DNA of 64,000 nucleotides from JACVRN01 sp035276685 (GTDB lineage: Bacteria; Acidobacteriota; Blastocatellia; Pyrinomonadales; Pyrinomonadaceae): the NCBI GenBank assembly GCA_035276685.1, contig DATELK010000064.1, forward strand, positions 1 through 64,000, read 5' to 3'. This document shows, piece after piece, positions 55,962 to 64,000 of the stretch. Under the pieces are notes generated by a model. That model was not told where the DNA came from. It saw only the letters and a list, made by a program, of their open reading frames with translations, and did not search any database. The stretch's first letter is position 1; every line of letters starts with the position of its first letter. The translations under genes and the position numbers were made by a program.

Positions 55962-56489
55962 TTAATTCTCGCCCGGCTTTGCGCCGCGCTCGGCTCGTCG
56001 CTGTTCGAACTGCTGCCTGCGCTCCGCAAGCTGGGCCTTCTGTTCAGCCGTCAGCACGTTGTAGACCTGCGAGAGCATGCGCGCGTGAGCTACTTCAAGC
56101 TCGACCTGCACCTGCGCGCGGGCCTGAGCCTGAGAGCGCACAGCGGCTTCGTCAAAGGTGCCCAAGGCATCGCCTTCGCCTCCGCGCAGGCCGCGCATCT
56201 TCTCGCGCAGCTCTTTGGTGCTGGCCTCGAAGCTATCGACTATCTGCTTGACCTGCGCCCTCTGCGCTTCCGTCAGCTCCAGCCCGCGCAGGAACGGGAT
56301 GGGGCCGCCGGGGCCTCTTCGACCGTCGGGGCCGCCGGGGCCGGGGCCTCTGTCACCACGAGGGCCGCCCGGGCCGCCCGGCCCCTGACGCGGCCCTTCC
56401 TGGGCAAAGCCCGCGACCGCCGCCAGCATCAAAAGCGCGCCGAGCACGGCTGCGGCGACGCCTATTCTCTTTCTTCCCATCAATCTCAT
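55962..56489 (-). CDS. Spy/CpxP-like periplasmic protein (2 of 2)
   Basis: 175 residues. A signal peptide (GVAAAVLGALLMLAAVAGFA) precedes a Gly/Pro/Arg-rich low-complexity stretch (GPGGPGGPRGDRGPGPGGPD), then helices with LTEAQRAQVKQIVDSF and LTAEQKAQLAERRQQFEQRR, the LTxxQ pattern. GGGGAG lies upstream of the start. It is the gene upstream of an ECF sigma factor on the same strand, with a gap of about 107 bp, which suggests a shared envelope-stress function. Confidence 0.82.
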   Translation of the reverse strand: MRLMGRKRIGVAAAVLGALLMLAAVAGFAQEGPRQGPGGPGGPRGDRGPGPGGPDGRRGPGGPIPFLRGLELTEAQRAQVKQIVDSFEASTKELREKMRGLRGGEGDALGTFDEAAVRSQAQARAQVQVELEVAHARMLSQVYNVLTAEQKAQLAERRQQFEQRRAERGAKPGEN

Positions 56490-56647
56490 CACTCTTCTCC
56501 CCTTCTCAATAACTTAAGATTTCCGAGCTTGTACGCCCTCCGAGGGCTCTCTGCTTAACTGAGTTAGACGCACGAGTGCGGGAAAGTTCGGTAAAGTTTA
56601 CGCAAACCGATTGTAAAGTTTTGTAAAGTCAGAAGAGTAAGAAAGAA

Positions 56648-56738
56648 ATTTTACAGGGATGGACAGCGATTGTCAGGATAAAGAAAGAGAAAGTATTTCT
56701 GCTTTTATCCTGTACATCCTGTCTATCCCTGTTAATTC
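56648..56738. repeat. Inverted repeat, family A, copy 9
   Basis: AATTTTACAGGGATGGACAG with CGATTGTCAGGATAAAG is mirrored by TTTATCCTGTACATCCTGTC and TATCCCTGTTAATT. The stop codon of the MFS gene (TAA at 56732-56734) lies inside its right arm. Confidence 0.9.
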
Positions 56739-58075
56739 CCTTGGTCGGCCTTATCGCGCATCCAGCTTTCGAGCCTCTCTATGTCTTTCGTCACGGTGCG
56801 CGAGGCGGCGAACAGCACGAGCGCCAGCAGAAGCCCCAGCGCAGGGATGACGTACATGGCCGTGTGAAGCCCGGCCGCCCTGTACGGCTCAAGCGCCGCC
56901 TGCGTCAGGCTTACGACGCCGCCCGCTCTCGCCGCGCGAGTGGTGAAGAAGTCGCTGATGACTCCCGTGCCGTAGGGGCCGAGAGACGCGCCTAGCACGT
57001 ACATGGCGAAGAAGTAGAGCGCCATCGCCGTGCCTCTCAGGCTAGGTTCAATCACGTCCTGAATCGTCGAGTAGACCGTTGAGTAATAAGCGTACATCAG
57101 CGCGCAGCCTGCTCCCATCATAACCATGAAGCCCAGCCTCTCACCGCCCGGCCTCTCAAGCGCTAAGAAGAGAAAAGGCACGGAGCAGAGGATGGCAAGG
57201 CTTCCCACCAGCAGACGCCCGTTCGCCCTGCGCTTCATCACCGAATCGCCTATGATGCCTCCAAGTATGAGACCGGGCGCACCGGACAAACCATATACGA
57301 CCATCGAGATGAAGTTCGCGGAGCGTATGTCAGAGCCGTGATACCGCATCAGAAAGGGCGTCAGGAAAGAGCCTATGGCGTACATGTTGAAGTTATGCAG
57401 CGCGCCCGAGATGATTAGCCAGCGCATGGTGGGAATGGAGAGCACCAACCGATACGGCGAGCCTTCGCGTGCGCGCCCGCCTATCCTGTGCGCTTCGGTC
57501 GCGCCTCTCTGCGGCTCGCGTATGAAGAGAACCGCGAGAGCGCAGAGAAGTCCGGGCACGCCCGCCACGTAGAAGGCTGGACGCCAACCGTAGGAGCGCG
57601 CAATCGTCCCGCTCACGGCAAAGCTCAAAGCGACGCCTACGGGCAGGCCCAGCATGAAGATTGAGAGCGCCCTGGCGCGTCGGCTCGCAGGATAGAGGTC
57701 TCCTATAAGTGAAGTCGCTGCGGGAGCGCAGGAGGCTTCGCCCACGCCTACGCCCAGGCGCAGCACGAAGAGCTGCCAGAAGTTTCTCGCCAGTCCAGAC
57801 AGCACGGTCGTCAAACTCCAGACGAAGACTCCCGCAGAGAGAATCCACTTTCGATTCGTCTTATCCGTGAGTCGTCCGAGCGGGACGCCCACGAACGCGT
57901 AGAGCAAGGTGAAGGCTGTGCCGAGCGCTCCCATAGCGCCGTCGCTCATGCCCCATTCCCGCCGCACGGCCTCGCCCACGGCTCCCAGTATCTGCCGGTC
58001 GAAGAAGTTCATAGTGTTGATGGCGAACAAGACCCATAAAGCAAACCATGCGCGCGGCTGCTGCTCGTGCTTCAT
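56732..58075 (-). CDS. Major facilitator superfamily transporter (spinster-like)
   Basis: 447 residues with 12 hydrophobic segments. It starts MKHEQQPRAWFALWVLFAIN, with the spinster/sphingosine-like NTMNFFDRQILGAVG in helix 1 and GVPLGRLTDKTNRKWIL as the MFS loop 2-3 motif. GGAG is 9 nt upstream of the ATG at 58075. The substrate is unknown. It is divergent from the TonB receptor, with a candidate operator between them. Confidence 0.9.
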   Translation of the reverse strand: MKHEQQPRAWFALWVLFAINTMNFFDRQILGAVGEAVRREWGMSDGAMGALGTAFTLLYAFVGVPLGRLTDKTNRKWILSAGVFVWSLTTVLSGLARNFWQLFVLRLGVGVGEASCAPAATSLIGDLYPASRRARALSIFMLGLPVGVALSFAVSGTIARSYGWRPAFYVAGVPGLLCALAVLFIREPQRGATEAHRIGGRAREGSPYRLVLSIPTMRWLIISGALHNFNMYAIGSFLTPFLMRYHGSDIRSANFISMVVYGLSGAPGLILGGIIGDSVMKRRANGRLLVGSLAILCSVPFLFLALERPGGERLGFMVMMGAGCALMYAYYSTVYSTIQDVIEPSLRGTAMALYFFAMYVLGASLGPYGTGVISDFFTTRAARAGGVVSLTQAALEPYRAAGLHTAMYVIPALGLLLALVLFAASRTVTKDIERLESWMRDKADQGN

Positions 58076-58203
58076 CAGGACAGGCTCCTTCGGGGTCGAT
58101 GGCAGAGATGGTCGACGGCGACTGAAACAGCGATTTTTGTTGGAAGAAGACGGTCGAGCGGGCCGGAACAAAAGCTTGACGTTTTTGCGAGCCAGTGTTA
58201 CTT

Positions 58204-58219
58204 TACCGACCGTTCGGTA
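58204..58219. promoter_or_regulatory. Candidate TetR-type operator between the MFS and TonB-receptor genes
   Basis: TACCGACCGTTCGGTA is a 16-bp palindrome: TACCGA and TCGGTA around CCGT. The TACCGA(N4)TCGGTA type is a typical TetR-family operator. It lies about 130-140 bp upstream of each divergent gene. No TetR gene is present within the window. Confidence 0.6.
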
Positions 58220-58358
58220 GCCATTATGCTCGACTCGCAAGCCACGGTCAATTCCTTTAGCTCAATCGGTTAGAAGCTGTCACAGGTAACTAAATCAGTA
58301 TTCTGGCTGCCCCTCGTCGTCCGTCATCACTTCCCTGTAATCTAAGGAGATATTTTCC

Positions 58359-61300
58359 ATGAGAAGCCTGACTCATCTCTTCCTGACGCTGCTTTTCGTT
58401 CTGGTCATAGGAGTCTCCCAAGCTTACTCGCAGGCCTCAAGCTCTACGGCCGAACTGCGTGGACAGGTTACTGACGCGGCGGGAGCGGCAGTCGCAGGTG
58501 CCACCGTGACCATCACGGACACGGGCAAAGGCACCAGCCGCACCACGACCACGGACGCGGAAGGCAACTACGTATTTTTGAATCTTCTTCCGAGCTCTTA
58601 TGAGTTGAAGGTGGAGGCTGCATCGAGCGGCTTCGCGGCGTCATCCACGCGCATAGAGCTGACCGTGGGCCAGCAGGCGAACATTCCCGTTCAACTTGGC
58701 GCGCAGGTCTCCGCGACCATCAACATAGTAGGCGGGCAGGAGGTGGTAGAGACTGACCGCACGCAGCAGTCTTCCGTAGTTGACGAGCGACAGATTACAA
58801 ACCTTCCCATCAGTCGCAGGAACTATCTGGACTACGCGCTCCTGACGCCGGGCGTGTCGGATGCCGACAGCATCTCTGACGCCTCGGACTTTCGCGTCGC
58901 GCAGACTCCGCAGTCGGGCCTCTCGTTCGGTGGCAACAACGGGCGCGGCAATCTGGTGGCCGTTGACGGAGGCGAGACCAACACGGTTTCGGGCGGCGTG
59001 CAGACGACCGTGAATCAGGAGGCCGTGCAGGAGTTTCAAGTCCTGCGTAACAGCTACAACGCTGAGTTCGGCGGAGCTTCCGGCGGCATAGTCAACATCA
59101 TCTCCAAGTCCGGCTCGAATCGCTGGAGCGGCTCGGTCTTCGGGCTCTTCCGCGACGAGAGATTCGATGCGCGCAACGCATTTGACCTGAACCCCGGCGG
59201 CAAGTCGTCTTTCAGCCGTCAGCAGTACGGCGGCTCTCTCGGCGGCCCCATCACGCGCGACAAGACCTTCTTCTTCACCTCTCTCGAAAGATTCAGTCAG
59301 GACGAGACGACCTTCGTCAACCTGCTCAGCGACGCGTCGGTCTTCGGCCTGACGGCTTCGCAGATCTCGCTCTTTAACTACCTTGCGACGACGCCGTTCG
59401 CGCCGCTCGCGGCAGGCTTGAGCGGCACGCTGACCACTACAGCCGCCAGATACCCGCGCACGGTCACGCTCTTCAATAGCGCCAACGGCCAGTTTCCCTT
59501 CAACTCGAATCAGACGACCTTTACCGCGCGCCTGGATCACAACTTCGGCCCGAACGACAACGGCTACCTGCGCTTTAACCTGAACGATTCCACGTTCGAG
59601 AATCAGGCGGCGGGCGCGCTCACGGCTGTCTCGCGCGGCCGAACCCTTGACACCTTGAACGGCGGCATACTCCTTTCGGAGAATCATCAATTCAACGCGA
59701 ACATGGTTAACGAATTGAAGCTACAGTACAGCTACCTGAAGTTCGGCGTCATACCTAACGACCCGATTGGCCCGGAGCTTAACATAGAGGGCTTCGGCTT
59801 CTTCGGGCGCGACATCTTTCTGCCGTCACTGACGAAGCAGCGCCAGTACGATCTGCTTGACAACCTCTCTTACGTTCGCAACAGCCACACCTTAAAGTTC
59901 GGAGGCTCCATCTTCGCCACGCACGTAGTCACGGCCAACGAGACCTTCTTCGGCGGGCGCTTCAGCTTCGGCTCGGTCATCCCGCTCTATAACATTATTC
60001 CGGCGGCGAACCTTCCGGCCCTGAACGCCCTGCTGCTCACCCCGGGCGGCCCCTTCACGGCGAACACTTTCGGCAGGCCGGATTTGGCCGACATACTCGA
60101 AGTCCCCATCAATGCCTTGCAGGCCTTCAATCTGAACCTGCCCGCTGTTTACCAGCAGGGCTTCGGCACGTCGGAGGTCAACTCCATGACCTACCGCTAC
60201 GCGCTCTATGGTCAGGACACGTGGAAGGTCAGGAACAACTTTACGCTGACATATGGGCTGCGCTATTCGATTAGCGACGAGCCTTTCTACATGCCGCTCG
60301 ACAAGAACGACTTTCAGCCGCGACTGGGCTTTTCGTGGGACCCGTGGAATGACGGGAAGACTGCTATTCGAGCGGGCGCGGGAATCTTTTCGGGCTACAC
60401 CATCTACTCCGTGCCGAACGTGACGAAGACGCTGAGCGGCTTCCCCGGCGACCCCATCAACATAGTGCTTGCAACGGCCACTTCGGCAGCGCTCGGGCTT
60501 CCCTCTTCCTTCGCCGTCTATCAAACGCTGCTGGCGCAGGGAGTGATAGGCACGCGCACCATAACAGCGGCAGACCTCTTGCAGTTCGGCGTGACGCCCA
60601 AGCCGGGAGCGCCGCTGGAAGTTCGCTTCCGCGCCGCGCCGGATTACGAGACGCCTACGACTTACCAGGCGAGCTTCGGCATACAGAGGGACATGGGGAA
60701 AGGCTTTTCGCTTGAACTGAGTTACCTGTGGACGCGCGGGCTGCACATCACTCGCAACCGAGACATCAACCAGTTCCGCATCACAGGAGTTAATCCTACC
60801 TTCGGCGTGCCCTGCTTCGTGCGCTTCCCCACGGCTGTTGCGACTTCGGCCACTTCATGCCTGGGTGGCGTGTCGGATTTCATCAATCCTTTTCGCTTGC
60901 AGGATAACGTGTACGAGTCAACGGCCAACTCCTTCTACAACGCGGGCACTGTCTCCTTGCAGCGCCGCTTTGCCAACAACTTCAGCGTCAACGTGCATTA
61001 CACCTATTCCAAGTCCATAGACGAGGTGACGGACTTCAACAGCGACTGGTCAGCGCAGAATCCTCTGAACCTGCGTTTGGATAGAGCGCTCTCTGCCTTT
61101 GACCAGCGGCACCGCGCTGTCTTCAGCGGCGTCTTCGGCAGCCCCTTCACCAACAAGGTGCTGGCCGACTGGACTTTCGCGCCCATCTTCATAGCCCAGT
61201 CGGGCCGCCCCTTCAATCTCTTGCTCGGCATAGACGTGAACAACGACGGGCGCTCCCAATCAGACAGGCCCTACGACGCGCCGCGCAACTCGGGCGTGGG

Positions 61301-61577
61301 CGAGCCCTTCTACAGCTTCGACGCGCGGCTTGCGCGACGCTTCCCCTTCAAGGAGACCATGTACCTTGAGCTTACCCTTGAAGGCTTCAATCTCTTCAAT
61401 CGCACGAACTTCACGGGCGTCAACAACGTGGTCGGGAGCCTCTCGCTAGCGCAACTAAAGGCGCTGGCCCAGACGCACCCACGCGGCAATCCTCTGGCCG
61501 CGCCCACGCAGCCGCTCGGGTTCACTTCGGCCGCGCCGCCCCGTCAGTTGCAGTTCGGCATACGGCTCAATTTCTAA
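58359..61577 (+). CDS. Oar-type TonB-dependent receptor with carboxypeptidase-regulatory-like domain
   Basis: 1072 residues. Signal peptide (MRSLTHLFLTLLFVLVIGVS..YSQ). An N-terminal CarboxypepD_reg-like beta domain at about 30-110 (ELRGQVTDAAGAAVAGATVT, NYVFLNLLPSSYELKVEA), a plug domain at about 115-230 (NLPISRRNYLDYALLTPGVS, FGGASGGIVNIISKSGSN) and a beta-barrel that ends QLQFGIRLNF with the C-terminal aromatic residue expected of outer-membrane proteins. AAGGAG precedes the ATG. It is the common acidobacterial receptor type; the substrate is not known. Confidence 0.93.
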   Translation: MRSLTHLFLTLLFVLVIGVSQAYSQASSSTAELRGQVTDAAGAAVAGATVTITDTGKGTSRTTTTDAEGNYVFLNLLPSSYELKVEAASSGFAASSTRIELTVGQQANIPVQLGAQVSATINIVGGQEVVETDRTQQSSVVDERQITNLPISRRNYLDYALLTPGVSDADSISDASDFRVAQTPQSGLSFGGNNGRGNLVAVDGGETNTVSGGVQTTVNQEAVQEFQVLRNSYNAEFGGASGGIVNIISKSGSNRWSGSVFGLFRDERFDARNAFDLNPGGKSSFSRQQYGGSLGGPITRDKTFFFTSLERFSQDETTFVNLLSDASVFGLTASQISLFNYLATTPFAPLAAGLSGTLTTTAARYPRTVTLFNSANGQFPFNSNQTTFTARLDHNFGPNDNGYLRFNLNDSTFENQAAGALTAVSRGRTLDTLNGGILLSENHQFNANMVNELKLQYSYLKFGVIPNDPIGPELNIEGFGFFGRDIFLPSLTKQRQYDLLDNLSYVRNSHTLKFGGSIFATHVVTANETFFGGRFSFGSVIPLYNIIPAANLPALNALLLTPGGPFTANTFGRPDLADILEVPINALQAFNLNLPAVYQQGFGTSEVNSMTYRYALYGQDTWKVRNNFTLTYGLRYSISDEPFYMPLDKNDFQPRLGFSWDPWNDGKTAIRAGAGIFSGYTIYSVPNVTKTLSGFPGDPINIVLATATSAALGLPSSFAVYQTLLAQGVIGTRTITAADLLQFGVTPKPGAPLEVRFRAAPDYETPTTYQASFGIQRDMGKGFSLELSYLWTRGLHITRNRDINQFRITGVNPTFGVPCFVRFPTAVATSATSCLGGVSDFINPFRLQDNVYESTANSFYNAGTVSLQRRFANNFSVNVHYTYSKSIDEVTDFNSDWSAQNPLNLRLDRALSAFDQRHRAVFSGVFGSPFTNKVLADWTFAPIFIAQSGRPFNLLLGIDVNNDGRSQSDRPYDAPRNSGVGEPFYSFDARLARRFPFKETMYLELTLEGFNLFNRTNFTGVNNVVGSLSLAQLKALAQTHPRGNPLAAPTQPLGFTSAAPPRQLQFGIRLNF

Positions 61578-61664
61578 AGCACTGTGCTAGAGTAAAGCGT
61601 CTTCAAAGGAGAGTCTCTGCTTTAAAGGCCGGAGGCTCTCCTTCTCTTTAAAGGGAACCGACCG

Positions 61665-62480
61665 ATGCCATACGTAGAGCTGGAGGGTAGGAAGATTTAC
61701 TGGGACGAGGCGGGAGACGGCGAGCCGCTTCTGCTGATTATGGGCCTGGGGTCTGCGTCAGACATGTGGTACAGGCTGCTGCCTGAGTTCGCGGAACGCT
61801 TCAGGACTATCTTCTTCGACAATCGCGGCGTAGGCCTGAGCGACCCGCCGACAGCGCCCTACTCCATAGCCGACATGGCAGATGATGCTGCGGCCGTCAT
61901 GGACGCCGCAGGTGTAGAGAGCGCGCACGTCATAGGCTTTTCAATGGGCGGCTTCATAGCGCAGGAGCTTGCGCTCAGGCACGCAGACAGAGTCCGCAGG
62001 CTGGTGCTTGCTTCAACCGCCTGCGGAGGAAGCGAGGTCGTGTGGGCCGCGCCCGAAGTCCTCGTCGCGCTTGAGGCCAAGACTGTGAAGTCGCGCGAGG
62101 AAGGATTCTGGATGACGGCTCCATATAACTATCACCCTTCGACGCCGCGCGCACTGATTGAAGAAGACCTCTCGGTCACACTCCGCTCGCCTTTGAGAAG
62201 AGAGAGCTACCAGTCGCAGCTTCAGGCCATCATGACTTGGGGAGGCTCCTACAGTCGTCTTAAAAACTTGCGGCTTCCGGCGCTGGTGCTTCACGGCGAC
62301 AGCGACCGGTTGATTCCAACCGAGAATGGCCGCATACTCGCGCGCGTCATCCCTCGCGCAGAGCTTGTACTGATAGAGGAGGCGGGCCACAGGTTCATGA
62401 CGGACAAGCTGGAAGAGAGCGCCCGCGCCATCCTCTCGTTTCTGGAAGACGCGGAAGCCCGTAAGCAGTCCGCGCCTTAA
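61665..62480 (+). CDS. Alpha/beta hydrolase
   Basis: 271 residues. The nucleophile elbow is GFSMGG (VIGFSMGGFIAQELALRH), the acid is in HGDSDRLIPTENG, and the histidine in LIEEAGHRFMTD. The opening YVELEGRKIYWDEAGDGEPL is the usual first strand. It could be an esterase, lactonase or haloperoxidase-like enzyme. A reductase follows 49 bp downstream on the same strand. Confidence 0.92.
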   Translation: MPYVELEGRKIYWDEAGDGEPLLLIMGLGSASDMWYRLLPEFAERFRTIFFDNRGVGLSDPPTAPYSIADMADDAAAVMDAAGVESAHVIGFSMGGFIAQELALRHADRVRRLVLASTACGGSEVVWAAPEVLVALEAKTVKSREEGFWMTAPYNYHPSTPRALIEEDLSVTLRSPLRRESYQSQLQAIMTWGGSYSRLKNLRLPALVLHGDSDRLIPTENGRILARVIPRAELVLIEEAGHRFMTDKLEESARAILSFLEDAEARKQSAP

Positions 62481-62529
62481 ACCCTAAGTCTCAATTGCTT
62501 CTTTTTCATCAACAGAAGAGAGAGAAAGA

Positions 62530-63510
62530 ATGAAGAGCGTCAGATTTTACGAGTTCGGAAATCCATCGAAGATGCTGCGCGTCGAAGAGATGCCGCAGCC
62601 CGAGCCGGAAGCTAATCAGGTGCTGGTCAGGATGCGCGTGCGTCCCATAAATCCTTCCGACCTGCTGACGGTGCGCGGGCTCTACGGCGCGCTGCCGAAG
62701 CTTCCCGCGACGCCCGGCCTAGAAGGCATGGGAGAGGTAGCGGCCGTGGGCGCGGGCGTCACGAACGTGCAGGTGGGCCAGCGCGTGATTACCCTTGGCA
62801 TCGCGGGCACGTGGGCCGAGTACCTGATTGCGGAAAGCACGCAGCTCATCCCCGTGCCCGACAGCATCTCTGACCAGACGGCCGCGCAATTCATAGTCAA
62901 TCCCCTGACGGCATGGATTATGGTCGTCGAAGAGCTAGGGCTTCAGCCCGACGAGTGGCTGCTGCAAACGGCTGCCGGTTCGACTCTAGGGCGAGTCGTG
63001 CTACAGATTGCCGCGCGTCGCGGCTTCAAGACCATCAACGTCGTCAGGCGACGCGCTCAGGTGGAAGAGTTAAAGCAGTTGGGCGCACATGAAGTCATCT
63101 GCACGGAGGATGAAGACCTGCCGGAGCGCGTGCGCGACATCACAGGCCGCGCCGGGCTCACCAAAGCCATTGATGCTGTCGGAGGCAGGACGGGCGGCGC
63201 TGTCGTCAGTGCCTTAGGCCGTGGCGGAGTGATGCTCGTCTACGGCCTGCTCTCTATGGAGCCCATGCCTGTCGATAGCGGGCGCATGATATTCACATCG
63301 GCCACGGTGCGCGGCTTCTGGCTGGGCGAGTGGTTTCGCTCGGCCCCGCCCGAGCAGCAGCAGAGAGTCACTATGGAGATGCTGCGACTGATGGCGACGA
63401 ATGAGGTTGTGCCGCCTGTGGAAGCCGAATATCCGCTCGCTGACGTGCTCAACGCCATAGAGCATTCGGAGCGGCCGGGCAAGAGCGGCAAAGTGCTGCT
63501 CGTCAGTTAA
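62530..63510 (+). CDS. Zinc-independent MDR oxidoreductase (trans-2-enoyl-CoA reductase-like)
   Basis: 326 residues. The MDR fold is indicated by LVRMRVRPINPSDLLTVRGL, PATPGLEGMGEVAAVGAGV and the NADP(H)-binding loop LLQTAAGSTLGRVVLQIAA. The catalytic zinc ligands of alcohol dehydrogenase are missing. The pattern (GLEGMGEV, NPLTAWIMV) is that of quinone oxidoreductase/2-enoyl thioester reductase enzymes. The upstream alpha/beta hydrolase may act in the same pathway. Confidence 0.9.
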   Translation: MKSVRFYEFGNPSKMLRVEEMPQPEPEANQVLVRMRVRPINPSDLLTVRGLYGALPKLPATPGLEGMGEVAAVGAGVTNVQVGQRVITLGIAGTWAEYLIAESTQLIPVPDSISDQTAAQFIVNPLTAWIMVVEELGLQPDEWLLQTAAGSTLGRVVLQIAARRGFKTINVVRRRAQVEELKQLGAHEVICTEDEDLPERVRDITGRAGLTKAIDAVGGRTGGAVVSALGRGGVMLVYGLLSMEPMPVDSGRMIFTSATVRGFWLGEWFRSAPPEQQQRVTMEMLRLMATNEVVPPVEAEYPLADVLNAIEHSERPGKSGKVLLVS

Positions 63511-63519
63511 AGAAGAGCC

Positions 63520-64000
63520 CTATAGCGCGTTCGCCAGCCTGTAGACGAGCCTCACCGGCAGGCCCACCACGTTCCAGTAATCGCCTTCTATGCCTTCTAT
63601 AAAGAGAGCGGCGTAGCCCTGCACGGCGTAGCCCCCCGCCTTGTCCGCAGGCTCGCCCGTACGCACGTACCAGTCAATCTCTGCTTCGGTCATGGAGCCG
63701 AAGCGCACGCGTGTCCTCTCGTGAGCAACGCTTCGGCGGCGCGCTTCGTCTTCCGCGCGCTCGCTGCCAGCGACGAGCGCCACGCCTGTTAAGACCTCGT
63801 GCCACCTGTTCATCAATAGCCGCAGCATGCGCCGCGCGTCCTCTTCCGACTCGGGCTTGCCCAGTATTTGTCCGTCAACGACTACAGTGGTGTCTGCGCC
63901 GAGCACGAGCGGCGCGTGCTTAATGACGGCCGCAGCCTCTGCCTTTTCCAGCGCCAGCCGCTCTACGTAAGCGGCGGGGCTTTCTCCCGCGCGCGGCGTT
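63520..64000 (-). CDS. Maf-family nucleotide pyrophosphatase, N-terminus cut by the window edge
   Basis: The sequence TPRAGESPAAYVERLALEKA at the edge leads into LVLGADTTVVVDGQILGKPE (the Maf catalytic strand), MNRWHEVLTGVALV and DKAGGYAVQGYAALFIEGIE with GDYWNVVGLPVRLVY. Maf/YhdE enzymes hydrolyse non-canonical or canonical nucleoside triphosphates. About 30-35 N-terminal residues lie beyond position 64000. It converges with the oxidoreductase (9 bp between stop codons). Confidence 0.92.
   Translation of the reverse strand, partial: TPRAGESPAAYVERLALEKAEAAAVIKHAPLVLGADTTVVVDGQILGKPESEEDARRMLRLLMNRWHEVLTGVALVAGSERAEDEARRRSVAHERTRVRFGSMTEAEIDWYVRTGEPADKAGGYAVQGYAALFIEGIEGDYWNVVGLPVRLVYRLANAL

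Noticed and set aside
58254..58280. TAGCTCAATCGGTTAGAAGC resembles the D-arm of a tRNA.
   Set aside because: No acceptor stem, anticodon arm or T-loop (GGTTCRAAT) is found in register around it, so it is a chance similarity or at most a small remnant.
44547..64000. Expected integron integrase (intI) and attI for the cassette array.
   Set aside because: No tyrosine-recombinase motif (R...HxxR...Y) appears in any reading frame here. The array is reported as integrase-less, with the integrase possibly outside the window or lost.

Overview
The window is a chromosomal segment of a GC-rich bacterium with moderately long intergenic spaces. Several features point to Acidobacteriota, most likely class Blastocatellia; this rests on family content, not on a marker gene. 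They are an Oar-type TonB-dependent receptor with a carboxypeptidase-regulatory-like N-terminus, a secreted beta-helix/Calx-beta/DUF4214 protein, a Ser/Thr kinase fused to TPRs, numerous Crp/Fnr-like regulators, and two families of intergenic inverted repeats. No rRNA, tRNA, transposase, phage or CRISPR locus was seen.

Layout. 1-10.4 kb: secreted proteins (beta-helix/Calx-beta, an unknown exported protein, a two-domain M16 peptidase, and a trypsin-like/CHAT protease pair). 10.5-12.4 kb: pgpA and a PLP aminotransferase. 12.4-22.2 kb: a signalling block with a stand-alone CheB, a 1246-residue CheB-CheR-PAS-PAS-histidine kinase overlapping its NarL-type regulator, a single REC protein, a PYP-like PAS protein and three Crp/Fnr-like regulators. 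22.2-29.5 kb: UbiX-type prenyltransferase, KOW protein, ferritin-like protein, serine hydrolase, Nudix, metallo-beta-lactamase-fold and amidohydrolase proteins. 29-32.4 kb: a Spy/CpxP-like protein divergent from an EnvZ/OmpR-type two-component pair. 32.4-41.7 kb: PilZ, DUF1206, DUF2911, two flavoproteins, a Doc-type toxin-antitoxin pair, small proteins and a papain-like peptidase. 42.0-44.5 kb: a Ser/Thr kinase. 54.7-64 kb: DNA glycosylase, ECF sigma factor with a Spy-like protein, an MFS transporter divergent from the TonB receptor, a hydrolase, an enoyl reductase-type protein and a partial Maf.

The main discovery is at about 44.5-54.7 kb. About twelve attC-like sites separate small, mostly minus-strand and visibly AT-richer genes: toxin-antitoxin pairs, Uma2, DUF2442, DUF1697, a beta-lactamase-fold hydrolase, a zinc-ribbon protein and a RelA/SpoT synthetase module. 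On the minus strand each site begins GCCTAACAACTCATT or a variant, and the best ones end in GTYAGGY or GTTATGC. This is the architecture of an integron gene-cassette array, but no tyrosine-recombinase integrase is visible in the window, so it is best described as an integrase-less attC cluster (CALIN) or the distal part of a large chromosomal integron. Within it are a RelA/SpoT plus small-ORF module flanked by a duplicated kinase-gene tail, a 21-bp tandem repeat array of about 16 units upstream of an unrecognised small protein, a broken DUF4160 gene and a frameshifted BrnT toxin.

Two dispersed inverted-repeat families are spread through the rest of the window: nine copies of an 80-145 bp element with CAGGGATGGACAGGAT arms, and four copies of an 80-102 bp element with CAGGTCAGAACCGCCTG arms. 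They lie at gene ends and in places supply the stop codon or C-terminal residues of the adjoining gene.
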